Position numbers and translations under genes: made by a program. A stretch of 64,000 nucleotides of DNA, taken from contig FWCC01000066.1 in assembly GCA_900169235.1 (NCBI GenBank), positions 62,001 through 126,000 on the forward strand, given 5' to 3'. The notes under the pieces were generated by a model. The model saw only the letters and a list, made by a program, of their open reading frames with translations. It did no database searches and had not been told where the DNA came from. Shown one piece after another: positions 10,807 through 23,440 of the stretch (its first letter is position 1; every line of letters begins with the position of its first letter). Source of the stretch: Zarea fungicola. Its lineage: Eukaryota > Ascomycota > Sordariomycetes > Hypocreales > Cordycipitaceae.

Positions 10807-11457
10807 TCATCGTCCTGAGGAATACAGAGACAAGCAAGTAACCCAGACCATCAAATCAAACTCTCGGCCGTGGTCCACATTGATTTGTAAATTTCCACAC
10901 TTGCCCATCTGCGTGGTTGTTGTGAAGATGGCGAGGATAACTCCACTATCCGCCTTCGCGTCTGCTTCTCCCCCAGCTAGACTCGTCTCTGTAAGTTTCC
11001 AGTTGCGCGTGCTGAGCGGCGGCCTGGTCATGCCGTCGACAACCACACTGCGCGTTCTCGTCCATACCAGCGCTATGCGTCCTCGGTGCTGCCCTCCCTC
11101 CTCGCTGGCAATGTCCATGGCCCAAGTGTGCTTCTTGCCCGACGAGTGCTCCATATGGAGCTCCTCCCAATGCATGTCTTGGGCTTTCTTGTTTGTGGCT
11201 GCAGTGCGATCCTCATCGTCGTCACCGCCGCCGCCCAAGCCAATCTTGAAGTGCTTGGGAAATGGCGGCAGGTGAGACACGGCCACGATGGGGTGCTCAG
11301 CGTCGGGGCCGTCGTGTATGACGATGAAGGGACTTTTGCCGATTGCTGGGCGAAGTCGTGCAAAGACTTGTTCATTTTTCAAGCTATCCCGCCCAGGGCC
11401 AGTGATTGTGTATTGATTTTTGAGTGCGGGTTTGGTGATGGTGTATATGCGAGACAT
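10807..11457 (-). CDS. Uncharacterised 216-aa protein, possibly a tubby/LURP-like fold
   Basis: One uninterrupted frame of 216 aa from MSRIYTITKPALKNQYTITG to SLYSSGR. No signal peptide or membrane segment. It has a beta-rich look with short alternating hydrophobic strands (SPFIVIHD, HPIVAVSHLP, GVILAIFTTTTQMGKCGNLQI, EFDLMVWVTCLSLY) and a Gly/Asp insert at about residue 95. The closing pattern, a basic strand followed by an acidic-hydrophobic strand, reminds me of fungal proteins with tubby C-terminal-like (LURP-one-related) folds, but that is a guess from style, not a motif match. Reading-frame integrity and codon use support it being real. No role can be assigned. Confidence 0.65.
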   Translation of the reverse strand: MSRIYTITKPALKNQYTITGPGRDSLKNEQVFARLRPAIGKSPFIVIHDGPDAEHPIVAVSHLPPFPKHFKIGLGGGGDDDEDRTAATNKKAQDMHWEELHMEHSSGKKHTWAMDIASEEGGQHRGRIALVWTRTRSVVVDGMTRPPLSTRNWKLTETSLAGGEADAKADSGVILAIFTTTTQMGKCGNLQINVDHGREFDLMVWVTCLSLYSSGR

Positions 11458-12527
11458 GTTACGTAGCTTACGGGTGGAGGGGAAGCAAATTTGAGCTGTC
11501 TGTTGATTGAATAAACTAATGCAATAAACTCACTGTAATCTTGTTCTTGTATCAGTCATAAATAATAGGTAATTTCAAGCATGTCCTGCTTGCTGTCTTA
11601 TACATGACCCGTGAGACGTCACTGGTGCTGGAGAGTAGCAGCTTTCAGCCTCACAGAGCACAAAGCACAGCTGACGAGCGCCACCAAAACTCGCATTTGT
11701 GTGCGCTATGATTTTGATCTCAATACGATCCTTACGGGCCTATATGTGGCGTCGCAAATTAAAGTACGGAAAACGTGGCATGACGACACTGACAGGCATG
11801 ATTCATCTTGAAGAGCGCTACCTTGCTGCGAGACTTGCAATAAGAGACACTACACTTGAACTCTGGATTTTTAATAATTTTTAATTAACTATTTCTTGGT
11901 GTTGGTGCTATTTATTCTGAACGATTAAGCTATTGTTGTGATCGCCGAGTATGCGGGCGCATGCACGTTGCTATTGTCGCAGTTGTGGCTGCCGCCAATG
12001 TGACAATGGGCTAAATAAGAGGCAAAGAAATAGCCCCAACAAAAGCCCAAAATCAACCCAAAGTGGTTCAACATGGAATGATGGATACTGATGAATAGTC
12101 ATATAAACATACTCATGTAATGTGTTTATTCAGAGATCCCGACAGACAACACTCTTCCCCAAACCAGCCTACCCTAGAGCATCTGACCCGCTTGGACCCT
12201 TCCTCTTCATCACCGACACTCCACGCACCCCGAAATCAAGACCCAACAACAGTCCAAGCACGCTGCAAGGATCAATCAATCGTTTTCTTAGCTCGCCCCG
12301 GTTGGTCCAGCTGCTTGGTTACTAGTGTCATCCGTCCCATTGCTAGTCGCCCGTCGAGCCATCCATCCATCATCCCACCCACAGCTGCACTAGCCAACCC
12401 GCCTCAGTTTGTCTGTTTCGTCCACCCACACCCACCCATACAGATCGCATTGACTCTGAAGCGCCCGCCACGCATGACGGGAAACCAATGAAGACGGGGT
12501 ACTGCCCCTGATTGGAAGGAATACAAG
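11458..12527. other. Intergenic region, shared promoter zone of the 216-aa protein and Tao3/PAG1
   Basis: About 1 kb between divergent genes. The right half is C- and CA-rich (from about 12130), as is usual for the 5' leader of a large fungal gene. ORFs here have no recognisable content. Confidence 0.5.
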
Positions 12528-15500
12528 ATGGGTGAGTTTGGATGAGAAAACGAGCTGCGCGGTCGAGACGGGAATTGGCCTTGGCTTCCCTTTTGCCTCT
12601 CCTTCACTTTGGTCTCTCCAGAATAGCTGCTACACGTGCCTGGGGCGAAAACCAAGCCGTTGAATCGGTGGCGCACTGATGAGCGCTACGGCGACAGGCG
12701 CGACGCTTTTTCATGTCGCCTGTCCAAGTGGCTGCTGCAAAACACACCCTCATCTCTGTCCTGTTCTCTCCGGTTTGCTAACTCATCATCCCTCCTTCGC
12801 TGCAGCTCCGTCGCAACCGCCCCCCGATCCTGCACAGGAGCAGCTGCCGCCACCGAAACCGAAATATCACACCTCCTCGCGCTCTGCTTCGCGCCTCGAC
12901 GACGATGAGCGATCCTGGGAGCAGACCATCCGCCTAGTATCCCCCGAACCGATTCTGTCGCCGCCGCCCATTGCCCACTCGCGAGAGTCCTCGGCCGAAA
13001 AGGTCCCTCGCCTCCCGGCCTCCCTCGCCTCGCCCCGGGCCGCCGCTGGCCTGGGCGTTCGTCAAAACATCGATGCCACGCGGGCCGCTGCCTACGGACA
13101 CCACCGGCAGACCTCCATCGTGCACGGCATGCAGCACTCGAGAAACGGTAGCATCGCCAGCTCCACGTCCGGTCCCTTGAGCCCCCAGATGATTGCTGCC
13201 GCCGGTGCCGGCCTCGACATGGACTCCGTCACCGCCAGGATGGACGCTGTCGCGACAGCCAACAACCCCGGCATCCCGGCCGGCATTCCCTCGCCTGCGG
13301 CCATTGAGAAATCTGCCTCGACCACTGACGTGCCTGGCTTGGGCGCTACGCAGCGCACTACAAAGTCCCGGCGAGACCACCCGAATCACCATTCCCACTC
13401 CTCCCGACATCGTGACGAGCAAAAGACGGTTGGCGAGTACGCCCTCCACGTTCTCTTTACCTCCTTTATCGCACAGGCCGAAGAGAAACTCAACGAATGC
13501 ATCACCGTGCCTTTTGACCCAGAGCCCAATGTGGAACAGATTTGCGGTCTCGGCGTGGATCCCGCCTTTGACCAGCTCATTGTTGCCCTGGGCCACATTG
13601 CCAGCCCCAGACCAAAGGCACTCATCGACTCCATGATGCTATGGCGCAAAAGCAAGAGTGACGCCGCCAACGATGCGCGCAGCCAGCTGCAGCAGTCGCG
13701 AGGCAACCAGCCTGGCACCCCACTGATCCGACGAAATACGGAACCGGTTGGCGCAAACTCGACAGAAGGATCGCTGCCCGTCGGTGTCTCGCCCAGTAAC
13801 AAGCAAGAATTTGTTGCCCAGCAAGAGCGTCGGTCGACCGTCTCCATCTATATTCTCTGCCGTGTTCTCGTCGAAGTCATCTGCCAGAGCAACCTCGCCT
13901 CCATCACCCCCGAGATGGAGGACAAACTGGAGAGCATCATTTTTGGACAGCTAAAAATGGCCGATACCGAACAGCTGGTCGTCTCGCCCCTCAAAATGGC
14001 CAACTGGAACCTCTTTGCCCAGCTTCTCGGCTACATGAGCGAAATCAACTTTTCGGGAATCACGCGCCGTTTCATAGAAGACTTGAATGCATGTCTACTT
14101 GTCAGAAGTCCAACATCTACGACGGGTCGCGACACAGAAGGCAAGATTGATCTTGTCCTCGGCGGGATGAAGCACTTGCGCGTCAAGGTATCACCAGAAG
14201 ACGCATGGGAGCAGTCTTGCAATTTCCTCATCGCCCTGGGTCGCCTATTCAGCAAATCCCATGGCCAAAGGGTTAAGTCCGCCTTTTGTCAGGTGCTTGA
14301 TATGCTTCTGCGTCCCATTGCTGCCAAGGCGAGTAACAGCCATCTGATGCATCCCAAGTGGGCAGAGGTACTCTCTGCCATTGGGCCACGCCTGGCACTA
14401 TTGCATGTAAAACCAAGGCACTGGGGTGTTGCCTTTCCCCTCACAGCCACCCTTCTCTGCTGCTCGCCCCCAGAGAGCTTCACATCGCAATGGTTGCAGC
14501 TGATTATGCCTCTGCAAACCAAAATCAAGGACAGGTTTACGAAGGCTCTGTGCCTACAAGTCATCTCCCGCCTCGTCTGGACGTACCTGTATCGCACGAA
14601 TGACAGCCAAACAAGTGCCGCGCGGAAATTGGATGAAGTTATGCGCTTGGTTCTACCCTCTTCCAAGCGCGGTCTGGTGGCCGCTGATGCTGCTGTCACG
14701 GAGCCGCTTATCCAGCTTATCCGAATTATTGGATTTAAATACCCCGAATTTTGCTTCCGTACCATCATCTTTCCTCTAATCAACGCGGATCAGTTTATGC
14801 ACAACAAGGAGCTCAAGGTGGAGCAACTTGATCCCGACAGAATTGTGATTGGTATTCGCGCCTTTCTCATCATCATGTCGGATTTGGAAAAAGGCGAGCA
14901 AGGCCGTCCCCCGTTTCCGCAGACTTTTGAAGCCACATCAAGTCTGGAGAGAGTTCCTGCATCTCCAACTATGTCGATGCGCACAAGATCACCTGCCAGC
15001 CCAACAGTGCCTCAAAAGAAGGAGACCATATCGAGACCCGTGCTCACGTCTGTTCTCACAGACGGCGTACGCGAGTACTACCTCAGATTTTGTGAGGTGC
15101 TTGGAAAAATTACTATAATATGCGACAACACTTTCGGCGGACAAGCAGCCCTCGACGAAAAGTTTAGTAGCCCCGGTCCCAAAACACCAATCTCCGAGTC
15201 ATTTACATTTTCTCGCAAAGACGATAGCCAAACGGTCAACGACCAGAAGCACGCATTCTACGAACTCCTCCATGTCGCCGTGCAGGCCCTGCCCCGGTGT
15301 CTTCCTGGTGACATACCTTTTAATACACTCATCAATCTTCTCTGTACTGGTACAGCGCATGTTCAATTCAACATTGCCGACTCGTCAGCCACGTCATTAA
15401 AGGCCATTGCCAAGCATGCACATGCCCAGCAGGTTACCATGGGATTTGCGCGTTTCATCTTCAATTTCGACGATCGCTATTCCACCATGTCTGATGGTGG

Positions 15501-18500
15501 AATGCTTGGCCCCGGGCATATTGAAAATACACTGCGGCTCTATGTCGAACTGCTTCAAATTTGGATAGAAGAAATCCGGCAAAAGACGAGAGACGCTGCA
15601 TCTGGACAAGGGGACGGCAAGGGAACGGACCAAAGGGCATTGCAGCTGGACTTGTCCGGTATCTGGGCGGAAGTTGATCAAGCAGAGGCCCACGGGCTCT
15701 TCTTCCTTTGCTCGCAATCTCGACGTGTGCGCCACTTTGCCATCACGGTCTTGAGATCAATTACCGAATTTGACAAGGCACTTGGGAAAGACGCCTCTGG
15801 CGACAAGGACACGGTCCGACTCATCGACATTCTAGAAAACGACTCGATCCAGGTTATGAACTTTAATGAAGAAAGCCTTTCGGTGGCAGAGCGGAGTCGG
15901 CTGCAGCGTGGATTGCAAAACAGCAACAGCAAAGGAGCCGTCGTTGAGCTATGCACCAGCGATATCTCGTACGACGCAACGCTATGGTTCAAGATTGTGC
16001 CAAATCTCATTCGCATCTTTTTCGAGCGGTGCCCGTTTGCAGTCACAATCTGCCGCGACTTGGTCTGCGACCGAATTATCCAGATGTACAAGCCAATTGT
16101 ATATCTCTCGGAGCCCTCGCGCGGTCTTTACTATGGCGCGGAATCCGGCATCCAGCGTCTAGGCAACCGCTCCGCGGCTGCTCACCCAGAAGTCATGATT
16201 GAGCAATGGAAACTCTACTTGATATTCGCCTGCACAACCATGGCTGACCCTGGAGCCCTACCCGCGCCGACAAAACCCCAGGATCTGCAGCATACTCGAA
16301 AAGGCTCACGGCACGCATCGACCGATAAGATCGTGACGGCCCGAACGCTGTTCAAGTATCTCATCCCTTTACTGTCCGTCTCATCGGCGTCGGTGCGCGA
16401 TGCCGTCGTCGTGGCCATGGGGTCGATCAATATCCATATTTACAGATCCTTGCTGGAGGAGCTGCAAGGTCAGGTTGCTCGATGCAACGACGAGGCCAGG
16501 GCCAGGATCCATCAACGAACAAACAGCAGCCCGCGCCGAAATAAAAAGATGGATCTTCTACGAACCGAAATCACGCACGTGTTCAGACTGACATCGTATT
16601 TCCTGAAAGACGAAAGAATATATGAAAACGAATTTTTCCTCACGACGCTGACGACATATGCCAAGGATTTAAAGCTGTTCCTCATGGACGGTGAGGTGCA
16701 GATGGACTGGGACTTTCAGAAGCTCCGGCAACATTACTGTGGGCTGATGGAGAGTCTCTTTGAGGGCATCAACCGAACCAAGGACCCTTCGCGGTGGATG
16801 ACGTTTGAATCGCGAAAGTCTGCGTTTTCGTTGATGGAAGACTGGTGCGGATTCTCGCCAAACCAGAGCCAGATACGCGCCAGAGAGGATACCATGAGGC
16901 AGTCGATTATTGATCAACAGCTCATGGGAGAACGAGGCACAGTAACGGCCGCTATGGAAATCGAAAAGCGAAACCTGAGAAATGCTGCCCTGAGTGCCAT
17001 GGCGGCACTCTGCTCAGGCCCAGTCACATTCACTACGGAGAGCGGCGTTACGCTGCAATTTGATGTGCGCCGCATGCTGGCTTGGGTCGAGGCCATTTTC
17101 AACTCTGGTAGCGACCGGATGAACGCAACCGGCCAGCTGGCACTGAAGAACCTTGTCATTCACAATAGAGACTATCCATATATGTTGGAACACTGCATTG
17201 CGAGATGCTATCTTGCTGCCGGCCCCAAGGTACTGGAGAGCTACTTCATGGTCACCATGGACGTACTTCAAGAGTGCCCCGAGTACCCCTGTCCCTTCTG
17301 GAAGATGCTTGGCCTCTGCCTCTTCACCCTCGGAAATGAGCAGAGCGAAATTCGCTCCAAGTCGGCGGCTGCGCTCCGCTCACTGGATAGACAACAGCGC
17401 AACGCCAAGATTCGCGACTTTGACATTAGCATTGCCGACAAGACACAGGCCGTATACAAACTGGCACAGTTTGAAATTTCCAAGCGACTCGCAAACTCGT
17501 ATACAGAGCTGGCGTTCCACATAGTGTCCGAGTTTACTCTGTATTTCAAAGATTTACAGCCGCATGCGCAGCGAAATGTCGTGGCCGTCATCCTACCTTG
17601 GATCCAGACAATAGAGCTGAAACTGGACCCGAATGGAGGCCCGACCGCTCAGTCATACGTCTTGCTGGCAAATCTCCTGGAGATTACAATCAAATCGAGT
17701 GGTGCTCTGCATAACGAGGTGCAAGCACTCTGGCAAGCCCTCGCCACCGGCCCGCACCCGGGAAATGTGCGCCTCGTCCTCGACTTTATCATGCAGCTGT
17801 GCCTCGAACGACGAGAGCAAAATTTTGTTGAATTTGCCAAACAAATCGTCGTCTTTTTGTCAACCACGAGTGGCACGCCTGGCATCAAGGTTGTCGAGTT
17901 TTTGCTTCTGCAAATCACACCCAAGGCCATGGTGCCGAATGAGAAGCGTGACTCGATCCCGCCACCGCCAGATGTGAGCGCCCTTCCGTACTGCGCGGAC
18001 CTTAACGAGGCTCTACCAGTCGGAACCAAGCAAGCAGGATTCTCGCTAGGACAACTGTCCCTGATTCTGCTGGTCGACTTGATGGTTGCGCCAGTTCACC
18101 TCGCCCCAGAAAACATTCCTCCGCTGCTTCATGTCGTCACGGTGCTGTGGGATCACTACACGCCCCTCGTGCAAGAACAAGCCCGTGAAATGCTTGTTCA
18201 TCTGATCCACGAGCTGGTTCTCTCCACGGTGGACGAAACTCTTCACGACACTGGGAAGGAAGCGATAGAAGAATTGATTGATTTGATTCGTGGTCACGAC
18301 AGAGCTGTTGTTTGGGGCTACGAGGACAGCAATGGCAAGGTGGATGAGCAAGACAACAAGGTTCCACCAAGTATGGAGTATCTCACGGCAGAGGTACTTC
18401 GTACATTTGAATCGGCATATCCCGGAATCAAGGAGCAATGGGGACGACTTTCACTGACCTGGGCCACGTCATGCCCTGTGCGCCATCTGGCATGCCGCTC

Positions 18501-20625
18501 GTTTCAAATCTTTCGCTGCGTCCTGACGTCTTTGGACCAGTACATGTTGGGAGACATGCTGGCGCGGCTTTCTAATACGATTGCTGATGAGGACCCCGAG
18601 ATCCAGTCCTTCTCCATGGAGATCTTGACAACCCTGAAAACCCTCATTGTCAAGCTAGAGTCTGACAAGCTGCTTACCTTTCCCCAGCTCTTTTGGACAA
18701 CATGTGCCTGTCTGGAATCCATCAATGAGCGAGAGTTCAAAGAAGCGGTTGATATGCTGAGTGAGCTAGTCGCCAAGATTGACCTGCGCTCTCCCAACGT
18801 CCGTCGCCTTATTGCAGACGGGCAGCCGCCTCGCTGGGATGGTCCGTTTGATGGCCTGCAGCCTCTGCTTCACAAGGGCCTCCGTTCGTCACTCTGCTGG
18901 CAGTCAACGCTGGCCATTATGGAGCAGCTCGTGATGCTGCCGACCGACCCGCTCATTGGAGACGACCAACGCCTCTTCTTTACGCTCCTGGCCAACTTCC
19001 CGCGCTTCCTCCACGAGCTGGACCAGCGCGCCCTTCCTGTGGATGATGTCTTGCAGACGGCGCAAATCTTGCTGGCCGAAGCAGACAGACAGGGCCTCGA
19101 GGGCATCGTACTTGTCATGGACGACTTTATCAATGGACACCTCCACAGTAGCGGCGACCTCTTGACGGTGATGTTTGGCGCTCTCAAGGAGTACTACCTT
19201 CCGCAGCTCGACTTCAAGATGATGACCTTTTTGCTAAGCTTGCTGACAAACTCGATTACGTGGGTCAAGGTGCACACGATGCGCATCCTGTGTGTCGCCA
19301 TTCCAGAAGTCGACATGCGCAACCCTGAGCTGGCTGGCCATGGTTCCGACCTCATCTCGCCACTGCTCCGCCTGCTGCAGACTGACTTGTGCATGAATGC
19401 GCTGGAAGTGCTGGATAACATCATGACGGTTTCAGGCAGCCACATGGACAAGCAGCACCTGCGGATGAGCATGACGCGGGCCACTTCCAAGGGCATTCGC
19501 AAAGAGTACGAGCGCACGCAGAGTCTCTTTGGCATCCCCGAAGCCTCAGGCTGGGCGATTCCCGTGCCGGCCAAGAAGACGGAGGCGACGCGCGCCAACA
19601 TTCACGCCGCGTTTTACATGTGCCAGAGCGCCGAGGGGTCGTCGACCGAAGCCACCCCGTCGGCCGGCGTGGAATTCCACAATGACGACAACGACCTGGC
19701 GTATGGATACTTTGAGGCGCCCGAGCGGACGGCGACAATGCTCTCCGACGATGGACGCGGTGCGGCCGCTGATGCGCTGGCCGGGGACCTGGTCACCAAG
19801 CTTGACAGCCTGGATGACTTTTTCGACGAGCCGTCGAGCCCGCCGACGGACGATGACGGGCACTCTTCGCGCACGGTGACGGAATATGACGATCCAGAGC
19901 CGTCGTTTGGCGGCTCGGACACGCAGCAGCTGTACGACGAGCAGATCCTGCCCATTCTGCACCAGGCGTCCAACAGCCACAACGCGTCCTTCCAGAACGG
20001 GTTTGCGGATAGTCGCCCCCCTCCGCTGCCGGTGGCCATGTCAAGGGAGTCGAGCACGAACGCGATGAACCCTGGCGCGTTTAGCATGGGGATGACTTCG
20101 CCGCATGGGCAGCCGCGTCCGGGTCTGCACCTGCGCTCGATTACGTCGCCGTCGGCGCCCGCCTCGTACTACCCGCACCAGAACCACCACTTCTACAACA
20201 ACAACAACAACAACAACGCCATGATGGCGGGTGCGGGTGACGTGACGTCGGATGAGGAATATTTTTCCGGTGGCGGGTTCTCTGACGCAGAGGATGAGCG
20301 GGGGCCGCCGGGTGCGACAGCGTCGAATATCGGGAGCGTCTTCTTCCTTGAGAACATGGTGACGCAACAGCCGTCGAAGCCACCCTCTGACGGACTGCCC
20401 GCTCTACCCCTGGTTTCCAATGGTGGCGGTGGCGGTGGAGGTGGTAGCAATGGAAATGGTGCCAGCGGTCCCAAGGGTCATCTCCGGCGACTGACGAGTC
20501 GTTCCCGAGACGCTGGTGGTGGTGGTGGTGGGCGTGACAGGACGCCGCCGCTGCCGACGCCGTCCAAGATGCCGGGGACGAACGCGGGCATGATGTTTCC
20601 TGGAGGCCAGCAGGACGTTTTATAG
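12528..20625 (+). CDS. tao3: Cell morphogenesis scaffold Tao3/PAG1/Mor2 (Furry family)
   Basis: Exon 1 is ATGG at 12528-12531, then a 274-bp intron (donor GTGAGT, branch TTGCTAACTC, acceptor CTGCAG), then one exon 12806-20625. The protein is 2,607 aa and begins MAPSQPPPDPAQEQLPPPKP. The reading frame also runs upstream to an ATG at 12679, but that segment lies within the intron and lacks conservation-like character. The body is a long HEAT/Armadillo-like repeat protein (for example ILCRVLVEVICQSNLASITP), with MOR2-PAG1 N-terminal, middle and C-terminal regions as in yeast Tao3 and fly Furry. These proteins bind NDR kinase-Mob complexes (Cbk1/COT-1) in the RAM/MOR network and control polarised growth and septation. 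The C-terminal 350 residues are disordered, with an Asn run (codons near 20196-20217) and Gly runs. Length fits the family. Confidence 0.93.
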
Positions 20626-21254
20626 AGGCAACTCTCTGGCGGTCTACTTGGTTGATGATGCATTGGTGTTTTCCTTTGGATAAGGATTTGAAGCAATTTT
20701 TTTTGCGCTTGTACAAAAAACCACATACAGAAAAAAGGCGCATATTTTGTTTATTCGGATGTATTATAACGCAAGAAAAAAAAAGGCCACGAGACTTACA
20801 TTAAATAGGGAAGGGCGTATTAGCAGAGGAGTTGAGGATGTAATGTTTACTATTTGCAGGGAATTTTAAAAGAAGAAAAGTTGAGGGCTTTTAATAAAAG
20901 ATGTAAAATCGTGCTGAAATTTCAAGTCTAAAATGAAGAATTGAGTCGTGCCAAGTGTAGAGCTGTATTGTGGAAAGTATGATGTATCCTGATGAACGCC
21001 AGCCAAGAGAATATAACAAAGAAAATGCGAAAAAAACAAAAAAAAAAAAAACAAAAAAAAATAAAGCCAAAATCCTAGCAGTTGACTCCAATGCCACTGT
21101 TCGTTTGGGGGGTATTGTGTGTATGTATGGAGAGCGTCCACGCTCCCGCCGAGCCAAAACCCCAACTCCAGAATGGAAAGAAAAGAGAAAAAGAGAACAA
21201 GTCCCGTGAAGAGGGGAAAGCCTTTCAGAGAACAAGTAGGAAGCGCTCGTCGCC
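20626..21254. other. Convergent 3' region of Tao3/PAG1 and Dim1
   Basis: A-rich with long A runs around 21030-21065; consistent with two 3' UTRs. No gene was seen. Confidence 0.55.
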
Positions 21255-21766
21255 TTAGTATCGGTGACGCGTAGAGTAGTCTTTGGGACTGATGACCAGA
21301 CCGCGACCCTTTTTGGCGCCGCGATAGACCGTCTCGATAATGTCAATGAGCTCCTGCTTGTCCTCGAGGACCCAGTTGAGTTTGTTGTTGTTGCCGGTGC
21401 CGAAATCGACCATCATGTGTTTATTGCGGAAGAAGAACATGATGGTACAAGGGTCGTAGAGTTCTATTTGCATGCCAAGTTAGTATTTTTTTTTTTTTCA
21501 TCCAATACTTTTTGGATTTCTTTGCTAATGGGAAAGTACGCACCGTACATCTGATTGAAATCAGGCACTTGATCAATATCGGCGACATACACCACAGCAA
21601 AACCCTTTACTTTTTCGGCAATCTTGTAGAGGACCTCGTCCTGGCGCATACAATCAGGATCCCAGTCGCGGCCGAAGCGGATGACGACGAGGCGCTCGTC
21701 TTCGGAGAGAATGGCCTGGTCGACGTGCCAGCCAGAGTTGAGATGGGGGATGACGACGGAGCCCAT
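21255..21766 (-). CDS. dib1: U5 snRNP spliceosomal protein Dim1/Dib1
   Basis: Two exons, 21766-21544 and 21463-21255, joined across an 80-bp intron (donor GTGCGT), giving 143 aa, the exact family length. The protein is a thioredoxin-fold protein that lacks the CxxC pair. Recognisable segments are LNSGWHVDQAILSEDERLVV, RFGRDWDPDCMRQDE, YVADIDQVPDFNQMYELYDP, FFFRNKHMMVDFGTGNNNK and the end YRGAKKGRGLVISPKDYSTR. It is an essential component of the U4/U6.U5 tri-snRNP in the nucleus and is removed during spliceosome activation. This family is almost invariant across eukaryotes, so identity is secure. Confidence 0.98.
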
Positions 21767-22125
21767 TGTGTGCGGGTGGTGGGAGCGAGGTTTATCTTGA
21801 TATCTCGATCTTGTCTTTTGTGTTGGTTTCTGTATGCTTCTTTGGGTTTTCGTCTGGTCGTCTTGCCGTCTTGTCTATCGTGTTTGTCGTTGAAAATGAA
21901 GGTCTACCCTGTGAGAGGTGGTGGTTGAAAAAGATTTGGCGGGGTGGTTAAGTTGGTGCCTGGGCGCGGCTGGAGTTGCCGCCCCGCTAATGACGCTTCA
22001 ACTCGGTTTAGCGAATATCATCTTGTAGTCTGTCGCTTGTATGTCCTTCATCTAAATGTTTGCATATATGCCCTTATTTCAACAAAAATAGGTTTCCAGT
22101 TACTGTTGTAGCTCTTCTCTAGAAA
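21767..22125. other. Divergent promoter region between Dim1 and the Rrg7-like gene
   Basis: A 359-bp bidirectional spacer, T-rich on the Dim1 side. No distinct TATA box or repeat was picked out. Confidence 0.5.
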
Positions 22126-23108
22126 ATGTTTTGTTTAAGTAATCCATCTGCCCGGCGGGAGTTTATAAGGCTAGCTACGCGTCAGGTCCAGCGCAGCAAA
22201 AGATGGAAATCAGAGACCAACCCGACACAGGGGGAACAACACCTAGGACAGCAACAACAGCAGCAGCAACANNNNNNNNNNNNNNNNNNNNNNNNNNNNN
22301 NNNNNNNNNNNNNNNNNNNNNNNNNNNNNNNNNNNNNNNNNNNCAGCAGCAACAACAGCAGCAGCACCAACAGCAACAGCAGCAACAACAGCAACAGCAG
22401 CAACAACAGCAACAGCAGCAACAGCAGCAACAACAGCAACAGCAGCAACAACTCATATACCCGGCACCCACGACGACGCAGCACACGGATCTTGCCTCTT
22501 TTCACGCCTACGCAAAGCGTACCGGCCTCGACGCCAAATCCACCGTCTACGTCGGCACGCACTATGAGTACCTCGTCGCCGCCCACCTCACCCGGTACGG
22601 ATTCCACCTCCGACGCATTGGTGGCGCGCGCGATCGCGGGACCGACCTGATCGGGACATGGACGATACCTGCTGCGTCATCGTCCTCTACTTCTTCCTCG
22701 TCACTGCCCCCGCAGCCGCACCCACTCAAAGTTCTTGTCCAGTGTAAGGCTGGTGTCGGCCAACGTGTCGCGCCCCAGCACATTCGTGAGCTCGAGGGTG
22801 CATTTGCAGGGGCGCCGCCCGGATGGCGAACGACAGCCGCCCCATCAGGCCAGGGGAGTGGTGTAGTGGCCGTCATGGTTTGCGAGAGGCCGGCGACAAA
22901 GGGCGTGCGCGAAGCGCTGTCGCACAGCCAATGGCCGATGATGTTTGTGCTTTGTCAAAGCGGCGGCGCCGTGAGGCAAATGCTGTGGAACAAAAAGGCA
23001 GAGGAACAGCTGGGGCTGCAAGGGCTGGGGGTTGGGATGAGGCATGTTGGGGACGAAACGGAGCTGGTACTGATGCGCAAGGGTAAGATGCTGCCGTTTG
23101 TGGAATAG
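22126..23108 (+). CDS. rrg7: Rrg7-like mitochondrial PD-(D/E)XK protein (DUF2034) with a gapped polyQ tract
   Basis: The C-terminal domain after the polyglutamine tract reads VYVGTHYEYLVAAHLTRYGF, RRIGGARDRGTDLIGTW, KVLVQCKAGVGQRVAPQHI. This is a restriction-endonuclease-like core (Glu of YEYL, Asp of GTDLIG, Gln-x-Lys of VQCK). It matches the yeast Rrg7 family (required for respiratory growth, mitochondrial, DUF2034), whose biochemical role is not established. The ATG at 22126 gives a basic, Ser-rich, acid-poor N-terminus (RREFIRLATRQVQRSKRWKS), plausible as a mitochondrial presequence, leading into Q residues before the N run. The upstream Q frame and the downstream Q frame are offset by one base across the N run, so the exact CDS cannot be written. 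The ATG at 22203 is in the downstream frame but reads TTAAAT rather than Q before the gap. Confidence 0.72.
22272..22343. other. Assembly gap or masked run (72 N) inside CAG/CAA repeat
   Basis: 72 consecutive N flanked on both sides by interrupted CAG/CAA triplets that continue to about 22450. The true repeat length is unknown. Reading-frame comparison says the real length should be 1 modulo 3, not 72. Confidence 0.95.
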
Positions 23109-23440
23109 GGGATGCGTCGATTTCTGCACATGTGTCCTGGAAGAAGCTTTGCCACGGCCGAGATTTACGGATTCATAGCCTCGTCGGTCGTTGGCTGCCA
23201 TGCAAGTCTGAGAATGAGGCCGCCGTCCTGGGTATACGCACAACCCTCCCGAGCGGCTGGGAGTCTACGAAATGGGACTCCCATCTCCGAGATGTCCAGG
23301 TAGCATACAAGAAAACATTTACATGACCGTACGTGAGTGGCGTTTTGTAGAGGGAAAATGACTAGGGCATACAATGAGAATAAACATAGGCAATCACATC
23401 AATGGCTGGGTACCAAAAGATTCGTCGGAGTGAGCTGCCA
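23109..23440. other. Convergent intergenic region after the Rrg7-like gene
   Basis: 332 bp between convergent genes. It contains AATAAAC near 23380, a possible poly(A) signal on the plus strand. No gene was seen. Confidence 0.5.

Noticed and set aside
12679..12805. N-terminal extension of Tao3/PAG1 from the ATG at 12679
   Set aside because: Lies inside a well-formed intron (GTGAGT donor, TTGCTAACTC branch, CTGCAG acceptor), and splicing gives a clean start MAPSQ.
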